A DNA stretch of 64,000 nucleotides from Lycorma delicatula (GCF_047948215.1 NC_134460.1:151952049-152016048); one strand, 5' to 3'; shown: positions 48,862 to 61,157, numbered from the stretch's first letter. The notes: a model not told the origin generated them from the sequence alone. Made by a program: numbers and translations.

Positions 48862-50225
48862 AGTCTATTGTAAAAGGTAAAAACTTTGAAGACAGGCGCG
48901 CGAATTTATAAACAACTTGTATGAGTTCATGAAGAAAGAATCTTTAGGTGTAAGAAAATTAAAAAATGACAAGCATTTAATTGCTATACTGATGTGTAAA
49001 GATAACTGCAGCAGTGGCATTTCCAGGATTCAGATTTAAAGCCTTAGATAAGAAAAAAATAGAACTTCTTCGATCCAAGAGGTCAGAATGTTCGTTCATC
49101 ACCCCGAAAAAGAAACGTTCTAAACTGGTTACCTGATTAAATGATTTTGATAAAAGTGTGGTTAGGAGAACTGTAAATGAATTTCACTCAAAGATACGGG
49201 AGCTGCCCCTATCTTTATACAAACTCTGTAAAGAATTGGAAATTAAAAATAATTTTAACAGAGGTGAAACTAGTTTAAGAAAAAAATGTTGAAACAGTTC
49301 GGTTTTAAGTGTTGCAAAACAGAAAACGAAAGGAAAATTTTAGTGGAAAACCATGATATCAGGCAGAAAAGGATTTCATATTTGCAGGCGATCAGTGATT
49401 TTAGAAAATGTAGCCGGGCGATCGTCACCTCATTTAACGGCAAATTCATGGGCTAACAACAGCGGTATAGAACGTGCAGGACTTTATTTACCAATAAATA
49501 AAAGTGAACTCTTAATTATAATTAACACTGGAAGTAAAATGGACTTTATTCCAATGATAAGTCGAACAGCCAAATAAAAAAAGTGTCGATTGCCATGACA
49601 GCACGAAAACTAAACACTACGGGTGGAAGAAAATTTAGTTGTTAAACTTCCACCTGAGTCCGTAGTAATTATAGATAATGCTCCGTATCACAATACCTTT
49701 TCCGAAAAACTTCCACTGTTATCAAGCAAGAAACAAGACGTGACTGTTTGGCTACGGAAACATCAAATTCCATATTTTTTCTCAAATGCTTAAACCGCAA
49801 TTGTGTGAACTAATTAATTTGAACAAAAGTAACAGAAAACGAATTATTGGAAATAAGCGGGCATCAAGTTCTGCGGCTTCCACCTTACCATCCTGATTTA
49901 AACCCGATTGAGATGGTATAGTCAGAGGTAAAACATGTTGCGAAACACAACGCGAAAAACAAACACAACCTTAAAGATCTCAGAAGTGCAGAAACTGCGT
50001 GAAAAAAATGAATTTGATGAACGACGAACACTGAAAACCTCACTGTAAGAAGGTCAAAAAAATGTAAGGTAAATATTGGGGCCAAGAATCGTTAATAGAT
50101 TAATAGATTCTCTGACAGAATCTTTCATTGTCTCTTTATCTAGTGACAGTGATAATGGTGACAATTTCACTGAAGATAATGATGACAGCGAGGAGAGCGT
50201 TCTAGCTGAGGAACTAAACGAATAA
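48862..50225 (+). pseudogene. DDE-superfamily (IS630/Tc1-like) transposase, decayed
   Basis: Blocks in order: 'DDFDKSVVRRTVNEFHSK' with a frame break (about 49140) and 'LYKLCKELEIKNNFNRGETS' (about 49218). Then 'ILVENHDIRQKRISYLQAIS' (about 49340), 'NNSGIERAGLYLPINKSELL' and 'IIINTGSKMDFIP' (about 49456-49550). The second catalytic region 'VVIIDNAPYHNTFSEKLPLL' (about 49660) keeps its Asp. The third, 'LPPYHPDLNPIEMV' (about 49875), keeps its Glu, but the next Trp codon is TAG. The C-terminus is very acidic ('SSDSDNGDNFTEDNDDSEES') and stops at 50223-50225. Such an Asp/Glu/Ser-rich end is common in this insect family. The first catalytic region (YLDET) is lost. Confidence 0.85.
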
Positions 50226-50266
50226 TTCATTTTCATTAAGTAATTAAAGTTACAGTAATTTATCTG

Positions 50267-50350
50267 TTTTTTTTTTTTTTTTTTTTTTTGTCTTCAGTCA
50301 TTTGACTGGTTTGATGCAGCTCTCCAAGATTCCCTTTCTAGTGCTAGTCG
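50267..50350 (-). mobile_element. Very short 5'-truncated LINE 3' end
   Basis: A T run of 23 (50267-50289) is followed by 'GTCTTCAGTCATTTGACTGG' and about 60 more bases that match the 3' end of the LINE at 61828-62430. On the minus strand this is a LINE tail with poly-A, truncated to less than 90 bases. A 'TTTATCTATCGCAA' duplication lies just beyond (50395-50430). Confidence 0.8.
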
Positions 50351-51325
50351 TTTCAATTTATCGCAATATCGTAATTTAACACTGTCTCAAAATTTATCTA
50401 TCGCAAAGTCCTAATTTATCTATCGCAATATTAATTGGGTAATTAATAATAGTTAATATTTTATCATCACGGAATTCGTTAAAACTTCGTCGGTAAGAGG
50501 CGATGAAATCAACGAACTATGTTAACAGTTCTAAACATTACCTACCCTAAAAAGGGGGTAATAAAAAATATGCGTGAAAACATTATTTCAGTTCAATTAG
50601 TGATAAAGAATACTTTAAAAAAATACCTCGAATTTTGTTACATTAGGTTTTTTTTCCATTTGATGAACCCCGGGACTCGAATATGTCATTTTATTCATTT
50701 TTTAATGTACCTTTACGAATCGCGCCGCTAGATAGCAGTACTTGATAGTACTAACGTACAAAACTTGATAATGTACTTGAAATAAGAAAAATTTAAAGAA
50801 AAAATACTACAGCTTATTTTAATAGTAAATTCTGTTATGTAAATGAAAGTACTGAAGATGAAACAATTTTTTTAATTCTCATTTCTTCTTTTTTAAAAAA
50901 ATAAAAGTATTAGTTTACAAGAAATTACAGTAGTTTTATTAAAAAAGGAATAAATAAAACAAAAATAAATTCGATTGGTAAAATCAAACTTTACGATAAA
51001 AATCGAGGGATAAGTTACAAAGTAATAAGTGCAATATAACATCATGGATTTTCGATTCGTAAATGTCATCATTATACTAGTTTTATTAAAAAAGGAAAAA
51101 TATGCTGTGAAGTGAATGGTGTATGACTATCGACGAAAAAAATTGGCCGTAAAATTCAATTTGTTTGCTCTAAGGCAATAACTTTTAAGAATAAATCCAT
51201 ACGATAATAATCAGTAATTCATAAAACAAAATTGAAAGAATAATTTAAAAAGGCAGTGATATCAAAAAAAAAAAATTACAATGAAATTGTAAACCGTAGT
51301 AAGAGTCTCGCAAAGGTGGCAAAGT
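50351..51325. other. AT-rich stretch, nothing recognised
   Basis: Apart from the short duplications near 50355-50430, nothing is supported. Confidence 0.4.
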
Positions 51326-52036
51326 GACTGGACGACTACAGTCGATAATAAACTCCGACGGATTAAAGATTCAGTGTTGCCATGGAGCTCCTCTTGCAGA
51401 AAAACTCGTCGTGAGGAAGTGGTTCTCTGTCGGTTACGGATAGGACATACGAGGGTCACACACGAATACCTAATGTCAGGAGGAGTCCCACCCCTATACA
51501 CACGGTGCAACGGCCGCATGACTGTGCTCCATATTTTCGTGGACTGCATATGTTATGCGGCGTTGCGTCGTAAGTTTAATCTACCTAGAAACATCCGTGA
51601 TATCTTGTACAATAATAACGAAATTTTGGACCGGATATTTCTGTTTTTGCATAGTACCAGGATACTGATTATCATATTGTAATGCTAGAAGATTTTTTGA
51701 TAATTTTTAAACTTTACTTTCAATTTTGATATTTTTTGTTCTGTGTCTTTAATTTTATTACCTGTGAAGAGAGCCTTTTGCACAACCCATCGGAATTAGG
51801 TAAGTTTTATATAGTTTCTTTATTCTATTATTTTAACTTTTATATTTTAAAGACGTCGTCTGCGATATTAGTTTTGAGTTTTATTTTACTTTCTTGACGT
51901 TTGTTTTATTAATTTTTATTATTTGATTAATATTGATTTTACACCTTATAAGTTTTATTATTTCACCCTTTTATTAGTAAAATTCCGGGCGATAATAACG
52001 CCCAGGCGTTTTTCGCCCAAAAACAAAAAAAAAAGA
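51326..52036 (+). pseudogene. I-type LINE C-terminus with 3' untranslated end
   Basis: A frame from about 51326 reads 'DWTTTVDNKLRRIKDS', 'VLPWSSSCRKTRREEVVLCR', 'LRIGHTRVTHEYLMSGG' and 'RCNGRMTVLHIFVDC'. It ends 'NEILDRIFLFLHSTRILI' at 51682. In I-clade elements this part follows the RNase H domain and carries 'RLRIGHTRLTH.YL' and a CCHC-like finger; the first Cys here appears replaced (YTRC). The frame is open for over 110 codons, so the copy is rather young. The 3' part ends with 'CCGGGCGATAATAACGCCC' and an A-rich run near 52022-52036, as in I-type 3' ends. Everything upstream is truncated. Confidence 0.82.
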
Positions 52037-52120
52037 AGTCTCACAGATATCATTTCTTCCGCACAAAAATAAAAAATTTCTGAGATGTATATAAAAGTGT
52101 TTTAAAAACAAAAAAATTTA

Positions 52121-52231
52121 TTACAAAACTCTTACTGCCCGATTTCATTTATATGTAATGTAAGAAATAATACAATTCTTATGATTATTCGTTGTTTAAT
52201 AAATGAAATCGGGCCGGTAAGAGTTTTGTAA
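52121..52231. repeat. Hairpin with 31-bp arms
   Basis: 'TTACAAAACTCTTACTGCCC' continues into 'GATTTCATTTA' on the left (52121-52151). Its near-perfect reverse complement lies at 52199-52231, with one or two extra bases in 'GGGCCGG'. The loop is about 47 bases. No transposon-type target duplication is obvious. Confidence 0.88.
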
Positions 52232-52616
52232 CAATTTTTCTTTCTTATTATATGGAACGCTTAAACATTATTTATTATACATTATTATATATCTATTGTC
52301 TATTATATATATTTAACATGTATTTTTTTTTAAAGAAAATTCTAAATTAATAACTGATTTTGATAACAGAAATGTAGTGTCCTACTTTTTTTTATATCCG
52401 TATCGTTTTATTTATATTATAGAAAATTTGTTTTTTGAGCAGAAGAAATGATATCTGCGAGACTATTACCGTACGGTTTACAATTTAATAGTAAATTTTT
52501 TGGATTACATTTTACAATGTACAGTACAGAATTAGCCGACTATATTTTTATTTCAAAATTATTGCATTCATTTGTTAAAAATAGAATTAGTCTGACTCTT
52601 GTTATTCTTGACTTAT

Positions 52617-52666
52617 TAATAATCTCAATTATCATCAACACCAGTTGATGATGATTGAGATTATTA
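52617..52666. repeat. 50-bp palindrome
   Basis: 23-base arms ('TAATAATCTCAATTATCATC' plus AAC, and its reverse complement with one mismatch) separated by 4 bases (ACCA). Confidence 0.9.
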
Positions 52667-54110
52667 TTTATCACCAGATGGTGGATGGTGGTGATGATTA
52701 GTGGTGACATGAGGGCAGTTCCCGTACGTCACCAATGTCCCCACCCGTTTCTGTCACAAGTCTTCTCCTTCATCGTCTTGTATTTTTCATTCTTCACTTC
52801 ACCGATTAACTCCATCCTTTTTCTTTCTCGCTTCCTTTCTCCTTCTGCTGACCTTTCCGATAAAGTTGTCAACATTCCCAAGGTAATCCCAATGAAATGA
52901 CATCTCTTTAAGTGATCGTTGAATTTTGTTACGATTTGAAAAATTTATAAATTAATGTCCCTAAGTGTCGATTAATTTTTTTACATAAGTTTACTAATAC
53001 AACCTACTGTCTTCTTTCTTTAGTACAATAATGTAAGATTATTTTTGTAATTCAATTTTTGCGACTATATTTTATAAATTATTTTTTAGTGCTTGGTAAA
53101 TTTTACATCATTAATATTTTTTTTTTTATTTTAAAATAACTGAAACGACTGATTGACTCATAAACGCATAGCTTAAATCGTTAGGTATACATGGAATGAA
53201 TATAATTATTGCATTTTAAGATAAAATTCTGATCGTTCAGTTGTAGGCAACGAAAATCGGTGTGTATTCCAAAAATACTTCTTATACCATCAAAATTTCT
53301 TTTTGATTAAAAAAGATGTCAGTTTTCCAAAAACTGTCTTTCATCGTGACTATCAAAAGTTTCCAGGGGAAAACTGTGAAGGCGGCATAAATTGACGTAC
53401 GGGAAGATCTAACGATCAGAAGATTCTAACCATCAACTTTACGTGATCTTTTCCAAAGTGAGCTCACTTAATTTTCTGGTTATTCTGGTTTCTTTTGAAG
53501 AGAAAACCTCTAATGTAGTTTACAAAGCAGTGCTCAAATAGATTTTTTATAATGTTTACTAATCCTCCCGGAACGCTAAACATCGCCGGTCAAAAAGGTC
53601 TGCAGTGTAGAAAAATTCCCAGGGTAAAGCCAACCACTAGAAACAATTTGACAAGATCAAAATTTTCTTAAAACTAAATAGAACCCGTAGTAAAACATCA
53701 ACCTTTAAATTACGGTAGACGTTTAACAAAAAAACCAATGTTTGTTTGAAAACTTATTGTAGGTACAAATCCAAAATCTACGCGATGGAAACCTTGGCCA
53801 ACAGTTAGTATTATCAAAAAAATTAGTCAGTAAGTAGTAGTAACATTATTGTTTGATGTTACTTTTTATGCAGTATCTTTATAACAATAATAAATTGTAA
53901 TTTTAATTACGACCAAGCATTCTACTCGATAAGACAGATGTAGAATATACAAGCTAAGGCCACAAGGTTGTTATAAGTCTATCTTTTCGATTTATAAACA
54001 ATATGAGTTGATTTTCATATTTTATTAACCGGAAGGAAATAATTGACGACAACCAAAATTGTTATAGGACAGGCAATTTGTCATCAAAATAGGATGTATT
54101 TGAAAACACT
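52667..54110. other. No recognised gene
   Basis: A less AT-rich patch at 52680-52880 holds an 81-codon frame without a known domain. The rest is AT-rich. Nothing is supported. Confidence 0.35.
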
Positions 54111-54112
54111 TA

Positions 54113-55017
54113 CCTACCGATTGATCTTTTGTCCATGCTTTAGGGGTGATGAGGAAAGCTTAACTCCAGATTTGTAACATCCCCGTCCCATAGATTTTTG
54201 AAACTCGAAAAACTGAAAACGTTTTTGAAATGCGTTTTTCTCTGAACTATGCATTTTAGAGAAACATTTTTCAAACAAAAAATGTAGATATTCTCTTCTA
54301 CAATTAATGTTTTTGAAGTTATGCTGTATAAATTGAAATTGAAATACTAGGTGGCGCTGAACTTGCAAAAAACGTGCTTTTTCGGGTTTTTCACCGGAAA
54401 AAATTGTTTTTCGTCTGTATTGCATTTGGAAAAGTTGTTAATCTCAAAAAAAAACAGACGACTTTTATTGAAACAATTTTCTTGTACGGCTTAGCATTCA
54501 AGAGTTATAGCGGTACAATGGCAACGGAGCGGTCCTATTGTTACTGTAGCCGGGGAGATCGGCATTGTTCAGCGACTAGACCGGTTTCGAACAACAATAG
54601 GCTCGCTGCGTTGCCATTGTACCGCTGTAACTCAGGAATGCTAAGTCGTACAAGAAAATTGTTTAAATAAAAGTGGTCTGTTTTTTGAGATTAACAACTT
54701 TTCCAAATGCAATAGAGACGAAAAACAATTTTTTCCGGTGAAAAAACCTAAAAAACACGTGTTTTACAACTTCAGCGCCACCTAGTATTTCAATTTCAAA
54801 TTATACGGCATAACTTTAAAAACATTAATTGTTGAGGAGAATGTCCTCTATATTTTTTGTTTGTAAAACCTTTCTCTAAAATACATAGGTTCAGAGAAAA
54901 ACGCATTTCAACAAACTTTTTGAGTTTTTCAAAAATCTATGGGAGGGGATGTTAAAAATCTGGAGTTAAGCTTCCCTCACCACCCCTAACATATAAAAAA
55001 AAACATCAATCGATAGG
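54113..55017. mobile_element. 905-bp near-perfect palindromic element flanked by TA
   Basis: Bounded by TA at 54111-54112 and 55018-55019. Ends are 'CCTACCGATTGAT' and its near reverse complement. Both halves pair along about 430 bases. Examples are 'TTTTTGAAACTCGAAAAACT', 'AATACTAGGTGGCGCTGAA', 'CACCGGAAAAAATTGTTTTT', 'TGTACGGCTTAGCATTC' and 'AGCGGTACAATGGCAACG', each with its reverse complement at the mirror position. The loop is about 45 bases near 54541-54588. The halves differ by scattered substitutions and small indels, so the palindrome is old or has diverged. Frames at 54114-54425 and 54374-54670 are artefacts. TA flanks fit a Tc1/mariner-type target site. It is a fold-back, MITE-like element. 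Confidence 0.88.
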
Positions 55018-56761
55018 TAAGGATTTCCAAATAAAAATACAAATTGACTGTACTATTATTAAGATAATAATTACTTATGTTCCTGTTTTCAATAAATTAA
55101 GATTCCTGAAAAGGACACCCGCTTGATTGTTAAAACAGGAAACAGATATATAAAATTAAAAGATAAGTATAACCATAAATAACAAATAAACAAACAGAAT
55201 AGACAGATAAGCCATGATCTCAAATACAGCAAGTGGTATTGACTAAACGCTATATAAAGATTAACAGAAATTTAAAAAATTACCAGTTCAGTAAGTTTTG
55301 ACAATCGAGTGGTTTCAAAACGCGTTAAGATGTGATAAAAGAATGAAGGTAAGCAATACTCAATATAGAAACTAAATAATAATAGTTTAGGTCTAAATAA
55401 ACGTAGTTTTAAAATTATTATCAATTGAATTGAATTAACATCTGTTACGGTACATTGTTTCGTATAATAGCCTTTTTCAAAATGTACAATTTGTTAATAA
55501 TTTTGTTACTGAAAAAAATTAAGAATATTTGATCTTATTATCCTTTAAAGAGGAAATTTCATAAAAGCAGTGAAATTAAAGTAATCCTATTTCAATAGCG
55601 GTAGTTTTGAAGTAATAAAATATCTGGTTTCGTTCATAAACATTTTAATTATAAATAAAAACAAATAATTTCGGGTCATCCAAGATTTTATTAATGAAAA
55701 TTTACGTAAACGTTTATGTTCTATTACTATTGTTTTGTGAATAATATTTTCGATTAGTCATTTTTTAATTTTATTTATTTCAAAATTAAAAATTAAATTA
55801 AGACTTAGTTATTAAAAAAAAAATCTCGGTCGTTTATCCGAGACATCGAATATTTATGTTGTATTTAAGATTAATTTTAACCGATATACATTACAGATGA
55901 TAACACAGATTCCCGAAAATTTATGTTCAGTTTGGAATTTAAAGGTTGTTTGGGTAATTTGTTAACTGCTGTTTGTGAAAGGGCGGGAATGCGAACGGAT
56001 CAGGTAGTAATACTAGTAGATTGATGAATGTTCTGTAACGGTACAGTCGATACACCTTTGATTTGATTGATCGATTCCAGAAAATATCGAGACCGATTAG
56101 GTTTTGTAAAGTTTATAAATATAAATGAAATAAATCATTAAATTTAAAAATAAGTAATAGTTGCCAAAAATATAACAACATTATTTATAATAAATTTTGT
56201 TAAATTCTAAATAAGTCGGTATATACAGCCAGCAGGTTGCATAAAGTCTGCTAATACTTTTATTTAGAAATATTTATACCAAAACCACAAAGGACAAGAT
56301 GTATTTTCATTCTATTTTTTTTCTTCTTTTTTTAACGGTTGTGACCAACAGATTCTTTTTAAAATTAAAAGATAAATATAATAAAAATAAACCGTGAAAG
56401 ATTGTCGATGGAAAAAAATTAGTAATGTATTTTATTTTACCGCATAAAATTATACGATCTTTATTTTATAAAAATATTCATTTCGTATCATAAAAAAAAA
56501 AGTTGAATGTCTGTAATTGGACGTAACTTGTAGTTATTAGAGGAATAATAATAACTGAACAGACATAATAATGGAAATAAAAACGTATTTTCTTTTTTTT
56601 TTAATTTTATAAGTTTTGATTAATTTTAATTAAATTAAATAATCGTATTTTTAAAAGGAAGAGAAAGACTTCTTTATTAAAACTTATATTAAACATATTA
56701 AAATCTGAATACCAAATTAAAAAAAGAAAAAAGTTTAAATCCTATCAAATGCATTAGATTG
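55018..56761. other. AT-rich stretch, nothing recognised
   Basis: No supported gene, RNA or repeat between the palindrome and the mariner. Confidence 0.4.
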
Positions 56762-58054
56762 TACGATGGACATTCCATAATTAAAGTTAAAATTAAAATC
56801 GATGTAGAAATGAAGCAGTTTGTTGGAGGAGTTTTGTACTTTCATGACTTTAGGTTGGTATCACTTGGATGAACTGAGAACAGCTGACGGATAAAAATTG
56901 TTTAGTTTATAACCTCAATATTGCATTTAACGATGGCGTGTCCGCTTGAACTTTACGCATTAGTTGAACGATATTCAAAGATCCGTTTTTTACTTTCTGA
57001 AGGTGAAAAACCGGCTAAAATCTTTTCTTAAATGGATTTACTGTACGTTGAAAATTGTATGAACCGCGAAAATTTTTATAAGCGGGTAGACCAGTTCAAA
57101 AACGGTCGAACCTCAGTGATTCATGAGCAACGTCCTGGCCGGCCAGTTGGTCAACTCCGCTTGAAACCCGCATTGATGACATTATTCGTGAAGACCGACG
57201 TATTACAGATGAACATATAGAAAAAACAGTTGCAGTAAGTGTTGGCACAATCGATAACGTTATCAGTAACAAGCTCAAGTACAGCAAAACAAATGCAAGA
57301 TGCGTCCCGAAAGATTTAACGCAACAAAATAAGGAAACAAGACTCAAAGTATGTACAGACTTGAAAGAACGCTATGAAAGGGAAGGTGACCCTTTTCTAA
57401 ACAAGAATTTAACGCGTGATGAAACTTGGTTTCACCCTTTTGAACGCTTTGTCTTTGAAAGACAAAGCGTGGAATGGAAGCGCTTGTCCGAAAGAAATTC
57501 AGAATGCAAACATCAGCAGGAAAAGTCATGTTGACCGTCTTTTGGGATGCGTAAGGTATCGTCTTTTGTGATTATTTGAAAAATCAGCGTGCAATAGACA
57601 GAGTCTACTACTGCTGATGAAAAAAGTAAAGCCAGCAATAAGAGAAAAACGTCGTGGATAACAAAGAAATGCGTGATATTGCTGCACAATAATGCCCGCC
57701 CTTATATCGCCCAAATGACCCAAGAAACCATTGGAAAAATGGGTTGGAAGATACTAATACATCCTCCCTACAGTGCAGATTTGGCTCCCTCGAATTTTCA
57801 TTTCTTTAGTCTACTCAAGGAGGCATTACGTGGAAAAAATTCAGCAACAACGAGGAGATCAAAGAATTTGTGGGAAAGTGGCTCAAACAACAAGACACTT
57901 CTTTGCATGAGGTTTAAAAATACTAGTTCACCGTCGGGACAAGTGTATTAATATTGGTGGGGATTGTGCTGAGAAGTAGTAAAAGTCTCATTTTGTAAAA
58001 TACACAGTTTTTTCTACATCACTTTGTCTCTTTAATTATTAAATGTCCCTTGTA
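56762..58054 (+). mobile_element. mariner element with both terminal repeats and TA duplication
   Basis: Left: TA (56762-56763), then 'CGATGGACATTCCATAATTA'. Right: 'TAATTATTAAATGTCCCTTG', then TA (58053-58054). Reverse-complemented, the right end reads CAAGGGACATTTAATAATTA; the two repeats share most of 26 bases. The span of about 1.29 kb is the normal size for mariner. The transposase pseudogene (56933-57979) fills the interior with normal spacing. Confidence 0.85.
56933..57979 (+). pseudogene. mariner transposase, best preserved copy in the window
   Basis: Starts at ATG 56933 with 'MACPLELYALVERYSKIRFL' and 'LSEGEKPAKIFS', then a stop. Continues 'MDLLYVENCMNRENFYKRVD', 'QFKNGRTSVIHEQRPGRP' and a frameshift. 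Then come 'HIEKTVAVSVGTIDNVISNK' and 'VPKDLTQQNKETRLKVCTDL'. The first catalytic block 'RDETWFHPFE' is present (about 57419). The second is 'LLHNNARPYIAQ' (about 57676) where HDNARPH is usual, and the third is 'SADLAPSNFHFF' (about 57772) where SDFH is usual. Both later catalytic Asp residues are therefore Asn. The C-terminus 'VHRRDKCINIGGDCAEK' and stop (57977-57979) are intact. The copy is inactive but younger than the others. Confidence 0.93.
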
Positions 58055-59269
58055 TTAAATACTTTTTTTTTATACAGTACGTTCGGAAAGTTGCTCTGCA
58101 CTGGAATTATGGAAGCATAATGACGAAACTTTTGAATTTTTATTTCATTATTTTAGAGAAACGGATATTACAATAACCGGAATAGTTTATAAATGCGCTG
58201 AAAATGACGTGCTTCGACACCAATAGGTAATATAACACGTTACAAACGTTTAAGGTTTTTACTAAAACTTATTGCAGTATTAGAGCAAACAGTTAGGAAT
58301 AATTTCTAAAAACAATTGTAAATACATCTGCGAATAAATGCCAGACAACATGAAATCTTGAAAAAAGCTATTAATATGCAATTACACCATGCTATTGCAA
58401 CAATGTAATAGATTACACAATTTATCCAAAAATGTGACATAAAAAAATCGGTCACTCCCCAAGTTTATTTTGTTTCCCTTTCTTAAAAAGAAAAAAAACC
58501 ATAAAATTCAACGCATATTTAATCAAGAATTGAAATAATAGTTATAATAACTTCATTTTAATAATGTCTGTCTGGAAAAGGTTGTAAGCACAACGCACAA
58601 ACATTCTAGAATGTTTAGTTAATCGCAGACACAACAATAAAACGAAAAAAACTAAGTACACAACTACTTGTACCGTCGAATCAAAGTGTTATTACAGTAG
58701 AAGTTAACAACCCGAACACGTAGACAATTAAATACGGGATTTTGCTATTGGCTAATTAGTGTAGGATATTCTTATCGTCTTCTCTTCAAAATTAATTAAT
58801 AAAGTGTTACCTATTAACAATGCTATATTCTAGAATTCACTGTAATTAAGTAAACGACGGGTACAGTTAATTTCTTACATTTAATTATTTTTTTACAATA
58901 AATTAAAAGAAAAACTTTATTAATACCTAAAAAATAGTATTTCACCTTTGTTTATTTTATGAATATTAATTCAGAGAAACAAAAATAAATGAACGCGACA
59001 TAAGTTAATTACCCAACTAAAAAATAAATAATTAGTAAAGTTTACATTATACAGTATAAAGGATTAGAGAAAAATGTTTTAAACAATAATTATCCCCAAA
59101 AGTAAGAAATGTGAAAAAATAAAAGATGACAATTAAATGGTAATTTTTGACATTAAAAAAGGAAACAGTTTTTCAATTTCACCTATGTGTACTTTTTTTT
59201 ATATATATTGAACATTTTCTTTTATGCGAATGTAAAATTTCAATAATTTTTCTTTTTACTTTCTTTCTA
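58055..59269. other. AT-rich stretch, nothing recognised
   Basis: No supported feature between the mariner and the long-inverted-repeat element. Confidence 0.4.
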
Positions 59270-59630
59270 GGGCTATAGAAGAGGGCTATATCTCCAGGAT
59301 TACTGGACCGATTTTGACCAAAATTGGTCAGATTACTTTTTATATATGGGACATTGATGTTATTAAATTTTCAATTTAAAAGGTCCAGAGGATGAGGCTG
59401 TTCAACATGGTCACCCTCAGTATCTCGAGATTTCGCCTAATTAAGATCATATTTATCTGACTCACATTTGTTAACAATTAAAAAATTATATTTACAAAAA
59501 AACATTTTGCAAAATCACAACCCTACCTAAAAAAATGCTGTTGTTGTCTTATGTATGTTGTGACGTCACAGGTGAACAGTAGAATTAAATAACTGAATAA
59601 TATTTTAAGCGTAAAAACGAAACTCGGTGT

Positions 59631-59700
59631 GGCCGGGTCTCGAACTCGTTCGTCCGAATGACTCGGTACCTGGTGCGTTATGCCTCAAAGCTACACCAGC
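59631..59700 (-). repeat. tRNA-like segment in the left arm
   Basis: Minus strand 'GCTGGTGTAGCTTTGAGGCA' begins an A-box-like stretch, and 'ACGAGTTCGAGACCC' is a good B box about 50 bases later. The first bases (GCTGGTG) pair poorly with the last ones, so a functional tRNA is unlikely. The length of 70 bases suits a tRNA or tRNA-SINE head. Confidence 0.55.
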
Positions 59701-61157
59701 ATGTCGACTGTACAAGCGAAATTTGTTCTATGTAATTTATGAAATTACATTAGTTTAGTTAGTCCGACCGTCGCCGGTAGTATCGCCACATCCGCGCGAA
59801 TTAAATGCGGTATGTGTGCGCGCTTTAGTTAGAATCAGTGAATTAAATAAACGAAAAAATATTATATTTAAATAAAATGATAATTATTTTAAATTAAGTT
59901 GTGTGTGTAAGCCGTGCATCAGAAACAACTGGGTTGTCAGCTTTTTTAATAAAAATATTACTTAGTCTATTTATACGAGTTAAATTTATATTTATAATAT
60001 TTATTCTCACCATAGTTTTTTTTTTTTTAGACAATTAAAATAGACTTGGGAAACACAATAAACATTAAAGAATAATTTTTTCAACTCATTTTCAAACTGT
60101 GATTTTTAAATTGCCAAATAACCGGTTCGAAACGTATAGATAAATGTCAGTATTTAATTTGACATTTAAACTCAAATCAGTCAGACTTTTAAACTATCAA
60201 ATAGAATATGAACTAAAAATAATTAATTTCACTATCTGAGACAGATTTTTGAAGTAGGTTTTTTTACCTTTTTTTTAGCCGACTGAATTGTAGGCCTGCA
60301 TATTATAAAATTGATTTTTTTTATAAAAAGTATCATCAAATATCTAAACAAAATTCAAAATATCAATACTATTTGAATGTATGGATTTTATTAACATTGA
60401 TTTAATATAATAGATCCCATATTCCGAAACAAAAAAAAAAACAATAACCCAACGATTCAGCTTTTGCAAAAATAGTAAGGGGGCAATTTAATATTTTAAA
60501 AATATAATAATTTTCTTTTTCTATACTTCATGTAAAGGATAATAAACTACCCATAGATGTTTAATAAACTAGATCTTTTAACCGCTGTCAAAAATAAGCA
60601 ACTCGTATTCTTACTCCCACCATATCTTTTATATTAGCTCTTCACCATTGTTTTTCAGAAGGTAATGAAGTAATTCATTGTAAGCCAAAATTTCTTGGCT
60701 GTTGTAAATCGGTGTAATAATGCATGTGTGTGTTTTCTTACGTGTCTGTTAGCAGGATGAGCAACCACCACACTCTAAAATATATAACTAACAAAATGAT
60801 CCGTTATGTTATTTATACAACTGTGGCCAGTAAAATCATGCGTCTTCTAAGCTTTGTAAATTAAAGGAATCATATTTGTTTTAAGTTAAAATAAGATTAA
60901 AGTTATTTAAGTAAAAAAGCTGACAACTACGGGTTGTTTCTGATACACAGCTTACACACACGACTTAATTAAAAATATTTATCATTTTATTGAAACGCAA
61001 AACTTTTTCATTATTTAATTCAATGGTTCTACCTAAAGCGCGCGCGCATACAATTTAATTCGCGTGGGTGTGGTGATACTAGCGACAACAGTCGACACTA
61101 ACTAAAGAAATATAATTTCACAACTTACATAGAACGAATTTCGCTGGTACGGTCGGC

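Noticed and set aside
48862..50225. Active transposase gene
   Set aside because: The first catalytic region is lost, a conserved Trp codon is TAG, and several frameshifts occur.
54114..54670. Two frames of about 100 codons on opposite strands
   Set aside because: Both lie in the arms of the 905-bp palindrome; symmetry makes mirrored open frames.
59631..59700. A true tRNA gene
   Set aside because: A and B boxes are visible, but the acceptor ends pair poorly and the segment is mirrored in the other arm of a repeat.
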